Positions 60,544 through 64,000 of a stretch of DNA of 64,000 nt are shown piece by piece (position 1 is the first letter of the stretch; each line of letters starts with the position of its first letter). The stretch covers positions 34,199-98,198 of the forward strand of contig CAYGRE010000007.1 in assembly GCA_964352215.1 (NCBI GenBank), given 5' to 3'. Source of the DNA: CAWUKT01 sp964352215 (GTDB lineage Bacteria > Bacteroidota > Bacteroidia > J057 > JADKCL01). The position numbers and the translations under genes were made by a program. The notes under the pieces were generated by a model. It saw only the letters and a list, made by a program, of their open reading frames with translations, was not told where the DNA came from and did not search any database.

Positions 60544-62508
60544 CTAGGCCTCAACAACCTCTGCCCGCTTCCCCGGATTGTAGTTTCCAATCATGCCGGG
60601 AAGGACGATTTCAAAGACGGTCCCGGCGCCATCACCGGCAAGGCAGTCTATCCGGCCCCCCATCCGCTCCACTGCCAAACGGGCCTTGTACAATCCCAAA
60701 CCAAAACGCTCGGGGGCATTGGTTCCCTTGACAAACAGGTCAAATAAACTCTCTCTGATCTCTTGAGGAATCCCGGGCCCATTGTCTTTGATCTGAATCC
60801 GTAAATGACTCCCTTCTTTCCGGCCGGTCAAGTGTACGGGTAGGGGCGACCCTTTCCCAAATGTAACCGCATTGACAAGTACTTCCTTGACTGCAATCTT
60901 CAATAGGTAAAGGTCCATGGTGCCCACGATACCCGCGCTTACATCCAGTTTGATTTCAGCGGATTCAAGATGCGGATCACCCTCCACGTCTTCGATCACC
61001 GCTTCCATGGCATCCCGAATATCGACTTTGATGGGTTTCGGATCATGGTATCGAATAATCCCCAGCTCACAGACACTTAAGTTTTGTTGGTTCAACTGAT
61101 CCAATGTACGGTCGATCAGTCCCAGCACCGCTTCCGCTGGCATCGCTTCCGTCTTGGCTAGCCCCAATAAACCCATCAGTTTCGTGATCGGAGTACGCAA
61201 ATCATGCGAAGTCCGGTAGAGCAGATCGTTCAATTCCGTATTGACATTGGCCAGAGCCACGGTGCGTTCCTCGATTTTGATCTCCAAGCCAGCATTAATC
61301 CGCTTGATCTCCTCTTGTTGGGCATGCAACAAACGGTTGGTCTTTTGCTTGTCCCGGTAAGCCAGCACCGCCACCACCACCAGGATGAGCAGCAAGCCAA
61401 TCCCCACCGCCATCAGGTTTTGTACAGACCTTTGACGGCTGATCTCGAGCTCGTTGAATTCATTTTCCTTGTTCAACAGTGCAATCTTCGCCTGCTTTTG
61501 TTCATTCTGGTATTTGCCCTCGATATCTGCCATGGCGGCGGCACGCTTCTCATTGAAATAACTCTGGATCAGCTTGGTGTAGGCTTCCTGGTGGAAAAAA
61601 GCCTTCTCCCATTGCTGGGTTGCGGAATACGCTTGCGCAAGGTTGGAATGGATATTTACGAGTCCGGATGCTGTTTGATGCTCAATCGCCATCCCGTAAG
61701 CTTCTTCACTGTACTTCAAGGCGGTTTCAAAATCATCCCTTTTGAGATACATTCCCCCGATATTGTTCAGGATAAATGCGGTAGAACTGTAGTCGTTCAT
61801 TTGCCTGGTGATGGCAACGCCTCGCTCATAATAGCGCAGCGCATTCTCAAATTCTCCCTTATCGTTGTAAATCAGCGCAATATTGTTGAGGCAGGCCTGG
61901 GTACAATGGTCGTCTTTCACAGCCACAGCCAGGTCAAGGGCAATGAAATAATGGTAGAGTGCGGAATCTGATTTTTCTGCATAATCCATATAATTCCCAA
62001 GGCCAAGAATGGTCCAGGCAATGTCGATGGAGTCTTTTTCCGGGTCGAGCAGTTCAAGGGCCTCGGTATCGTATTGGAGGGACAATTCAGAGTTCCCGTT
62101 TTCCAGGTAGATGGTTGCGATTTGATGCTTGGTTTTTCCCATCGCGCTGCTATCCCCGACCGATTCATAATAGCGCAAGGCATTGAAACCAACCCTCAGA
62201 CCACTGTTGTAATAGCCCTTGTTCATATACGCCCTGATCAATTTGTATTCAACATCGGCCTTTAAGTCAGCTGCAGCTACTTTTTCTGCCTTGTTCAGGG
62301 CTTGCTTCAGGAGTTCAAGTGCCTGGTCGGGGTTTTTGGTTTTGAGTTTGTCCGCTTCTCTGACTATTTCAGAAATCTCTGTTTTTAAGCCTTCGGTTTG
62401 TAGTTGATCTGTTTGTTGGCCAGCATCAACAGATTGCCCCATCCCATAATGGGAGAAAAGCCCGGCAAACAGCACAGGCAGCATGAATCGAAGCAGTATT
62501 TCCTTCAT
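60544..62508 (-). CDS. TPR sensor histidine kinase
   Basis: 654 residues. A signal peptide (ending G-M-G-Q) is followed by six or seven TPR units to about residue 330 (Y-N-S-G-L-R-V-G-F-N-A-L-R-Y-Y, A-L-R-Y-Y-E-R-G-V-A-I). A membrane helix lies near 367-386 and a coiled coil after it. The kinase core has H in Y-R-T-S-H-D-L-R-T-P-I-T-K and the ATPase boxes D-N-G-P-G-I-P and F-G-L-G-L-Y-K-A-R. Such periplasmic-TPR kinases are common in Bacteroidota; no partner regulator is adjacent. Confidence 0.92.
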   Translation of the reverse strand: MKEILLRFMLPVLFAGLFSHYGMGQSVDAGQQTDQLQTEGLKTEISEIVREADKLKTKNPDQALELLKQALNKAEKVAAADLKADVEYKLIRAYMNKGYYNSGLRVGFNALRYYESVGDSSAMGKTKHQIATIYLENGNSELSLQYDTEALELLDPEKDSIDIAWTILGLGNYMDYAEKSDSALYHYFIALDLAVAVKDDHCTQACLNNIALIYNDKGEFENALRYYERGVAITRQMNDYSSTAFILNNIGGMYLKRDDFETALKYSEEAYGMAIEHQTASGLVNIHSNLAQAYSATQQWEKAFFHQEAYTKLIQSYFNEKRAAAMADIEGKYQNEQKQAKIALLNKENEFNELEISRQRSVQNLMAVGIGLLLILVVVAVLAYRDKQKTNRLLHAQQEEIKRINAGLEIKIEERTVALANVNTELNDLLYRTSHDLRTPITKLMGLLGLAKTEAMPAEAVLGLIDRTLDQLNQQNLSVCELGIIRYHDPKPIKVDIRDAMEAVIEDVEGDPHLESAEIKLDVSAGIVGTMDLYLLKIAVKEVLVNAVTFGKGSPLPVHLTGRKEGSHLRIQIKDNGPGIPQEIRESLFDLFVKGTNAPERFGLGLYKARLAVERMGGRIDCLAGDGAGTVFEIVLPGMIGNYNPGKRAEVVEA

Positions 62509-62631
62509 CGAAAGCGGGAGGGTGGTTGAGTCGTCTCTTAAAAAGTCCTTAAAATGCCGAATCTTTTTTTAAAGGGCAACAAAGACAATGAAGTTTCCCG
62601 CTCTTTGAAGGTCAAATTTGTGTTGTTGGCT

Positions 62632-63477
62632 TTATTTGTAAAACCTCAATGAAATCCCCGCCCCAATGGACAGAAGCCGGACCTTTTGCTCAAAAGAAGC
62701 CTGTCTCCGCTGGAAACTGACCGAGCCAGACTGTACAACGGTATCGATGATCTCCATTTCCTGCTGTAGCGTAGCCCGGAGGAGGGAACCACTCAATTGG
62801 ATGACAGCAAAGTCAGAGATGGAATAATGCAGACCGAGCTTAGGCGTAAATGCGTTAGAGGCACTGCCCAGGGACTGGCCCGTTTTAGTGGAGTTGCTCA
62901 AAAAGAACCTCTCCCAGCCGGGGGGAATGTAGGTGCCCAGATCGGTGACATAATAGGGGTTCCCGGTTCCTAAAATGCCAAACATCAACCTTCCTTCAAG
63001 AATAAACTTCTTCATTCGGTAGCCCAATACCGGACCCAAAGAGGCAGTAAAGAATTTCCAATTGCGTTGTGACGGCAGGAATTCCGTACCCAAAGCATTT
63101 GGGGTCGCAAATGCTATTTCCAGTTCTTCCTGGAGGGCTGGATGATGAACCCGCTGCCAATTGGTTTTGAACTCAATTGCAACTCCAAGGTTGAAATGAG
63201 TCCGGTACCTTTGCACCGTTCCACCGAGGGAGAAACCGCCGCCGCCCAAGGCAAAACCACTTTGGGGATTGGGAAGGGTTTGACCGAATTCACCTATAGG
63301 TTGGCCATAAAGGAGATCAAGCTCAACTGTTTTGAAGCGATTACCTACAATGGGGAGCCCTTGGGAGAGAAGCGGACAAGTGCTTCCCAAAAGGAGGAGG
63401 ACCAAAAAAGCGGCCGCGATTTTGGGAGTCAAGAATTTTGAATAGGAGCGTTTAGTACTCAAATGTGAGAAGAACAA
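62632..63477 (-). CDS. Exported beta-barrel-like protein
   Basis: 281 residues with an N-terminal hydrophobic signal (I-A-A-A-F-L-V-L-L-L-L-G-S-T-C-P-L-L-S-Q) after a basic start. The body is Gly- and aromatic-rich (F-A-L-G-G-G-G-F-S-L-G-G-T-V-Q-R-Y, L-G-L-H-Y-S-I-S-D-F-A-V-I-Q-L-S-G) and ends I-G-A-G-I-S-L-R-F-Y-K, an outer-membrane barrel ending. No family recognised. It may be cotranscribed with the lipoprotein at 63527, 49 bp upstream. Confidence 0.65.
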   Translation of the reverse strand: MFFSHLSTKRSYSKFLTPKIAAAFLVLLLLGSTCPLLSQGLPIVGNRFKTVELDLLYGQPIGEFGQTLPNPQSGFALGGGGFSLGGTVQRYRTHFNLGVAIEFKTNWQRVHHPALQEELEIAFATPNALGTEFLPSQRNWKFFTASLGPVLGYRMKKFILEGRLMFGILGTGNPYYVTDLGTYIPPGWERFFLSNSTKTGQSLGSASNAFTPKLGLHYSISDFAVIQLSGSLLRATLQQEMEIIDTVVQSGSVSFQRRQASFEQKVRLLSIGAGISLRFYK

Positions 63478-63526
63478 ACAAATAGGAGGAGGGCTCTTTT
63501 TCCAACGCAGTCAGCTTTCAATGCGA

Positions 63527-63985
63527 TCAGCAGGAAAAATCATCCATTTCATGTTCGGATTCCCCTTCAGACAACTCTATCAGGTTAAAGGGGGTGAATC
63601 CTTCCAAGCCAGAAGAGTTGGGAGATTCGTTTAATGCCTGTCCAGTGAAAGTGACTCTTCGGTTCTCCACCATCTGATCAAGTGGCAGGTTACAAGGCTC
63701 AAGGATTACATCTGGATTGTCATCCGGCAGTATGACCCACACGGTATGGGAAATGGCGTAAGCCGGATCTGTAACCACTTCAGCATTTGGAACTGTTTCC
63801 CAAACCGTAATCTCCCGAATGGTCCCCCATTGAATGTCATATTCCGCGGACACATTGTCTGGGGAAAGCCTTACGCCTTCGCATTGTGGAAGAGGTTCTA
63901 CATCAAGCAGCGGACCTGTAACCTCGCAAGATGACAATGAAACAAGCAAGGCGATGAAGGGAAGAAAGAGGAGATATTTTTTCAT
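63527..63985 (-). CDS. Small lipoprotein of unknown function
   Basis: 152 residues with a clear lipobox L-S-S-C (Cys 20). The mature part is acidic and Pro-rich with four further Cys, including one as the very last residue. No family is recognised. It lies upstream of the barrel protein gene on the same strand and may form a two-gene envelope unit with it. The promoter, if any, is outside or at the window edge. Confidence 0.65.
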   Translation of the reverse strand: MKKYLLFLPFIALLVSLSSCEVTGPLLDVEPLPQCEGVRLSPDNVSAEYDIQWGTIREITVWETVPNAEVVTDPAYAISHTVWVILPDDNPDVILEPCNLPLDQMVENRRVTFTGQALNESPNSSGLEGFTPFNLIELSEGESEHEMDDFSC

Positions 63986-64000
63986 GTGGTATATGGGTAG

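Overview
The window comes from a member of the Bacteroidota, most likely a Saprospiria-type lineage (Lewinella/Haliscomenobacter-like; lineage is inference). The evidence is a hybrid two-component system with a two-component propeller, a remnant of a type IX secretion C-terminal sorting domain, several perfect TAnnTTTG -7 promoter elements, N-terminal F-Q-L motif proteins typical of the phylum, and few Shine-Dalgarno sequences. I see no rRNA, tRNA, CRISPR array or intact insertion sequence. By eye the base composition is close to balanced.

Layout. 1-4.8 kb: the tail of a ClC channel, an orphan T9SS sorting-domain remnant, a PfkB kinase overlapping galM, an MscS channel, an RluA pseudouridine synthase and a VOC protein. 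4.9-12.4 kb: a complete histidine operon hisGDCBHAF(IE) preceded by a textbook attenuator: a -7/-33 promoter, a leader peptide with six consecutive His codons, and a rho-independent terminator. 12.5-18.7 kb: an outer-membrane-like protein, a modular muramidase-SH3-CHAP cell-wall hydrolase, a BtuF-like metal-receptor protein, and a transglutaminase-like putative effector translationally coupled to a small lipoprotein (candidate toxin-immunity pair). 18.9-21.3 kb: a stress cluster (MscS, Usp-like, Dps). 21.5-33.3 kb: signalling (receiver, sigma-54 NtrC-type activator, NtrB-like kinase, 1379-residue hybrid kinase, TolB-TPR-AraC regulator) with secreted proteins and a decayed kinase fragment. 33.5-46.4 kb: an oxidoreductase, a long 22-bp periodic array, a D-aminoacylase-like amidohydrolase, Uma2, and the envelope-defence pair PBP1C plus thioester alpha-2-macroglobulin. 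46.6-57.3 kb: a small membrane protein, TPR proteins, aquaporin, two glycosyltransferases, then dapD-rnr-prenyl synthase-rhomboid and GNAT. 57.4-64 kb: a repeat-tailed hypothetical, about 0.9 kb without a gene ending in a sigma-54 promoter, lipoproteins, beta-barrels and a TPR histidine kinase.

The most unusual theme is a family of unrelated short tandem arrays (periods 12-51 bp) scattered through the window. They sit at or just past gene 3' ends, often repeat the stop codon of the adjacent gene, frequently alternate as A/B dimers, and keep strict phase despite base substitutions. The largest, at 34587-35179, holds 27 units of 22 bp with one 1-bp slip. Related in-frame expansions sit inside hisC, hisH and other proteins, and a 50/51-bp repeat with a frameshift sits at the start of pbpC. 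Nothing here was checked against a database; all family calls rest on motif recognition.
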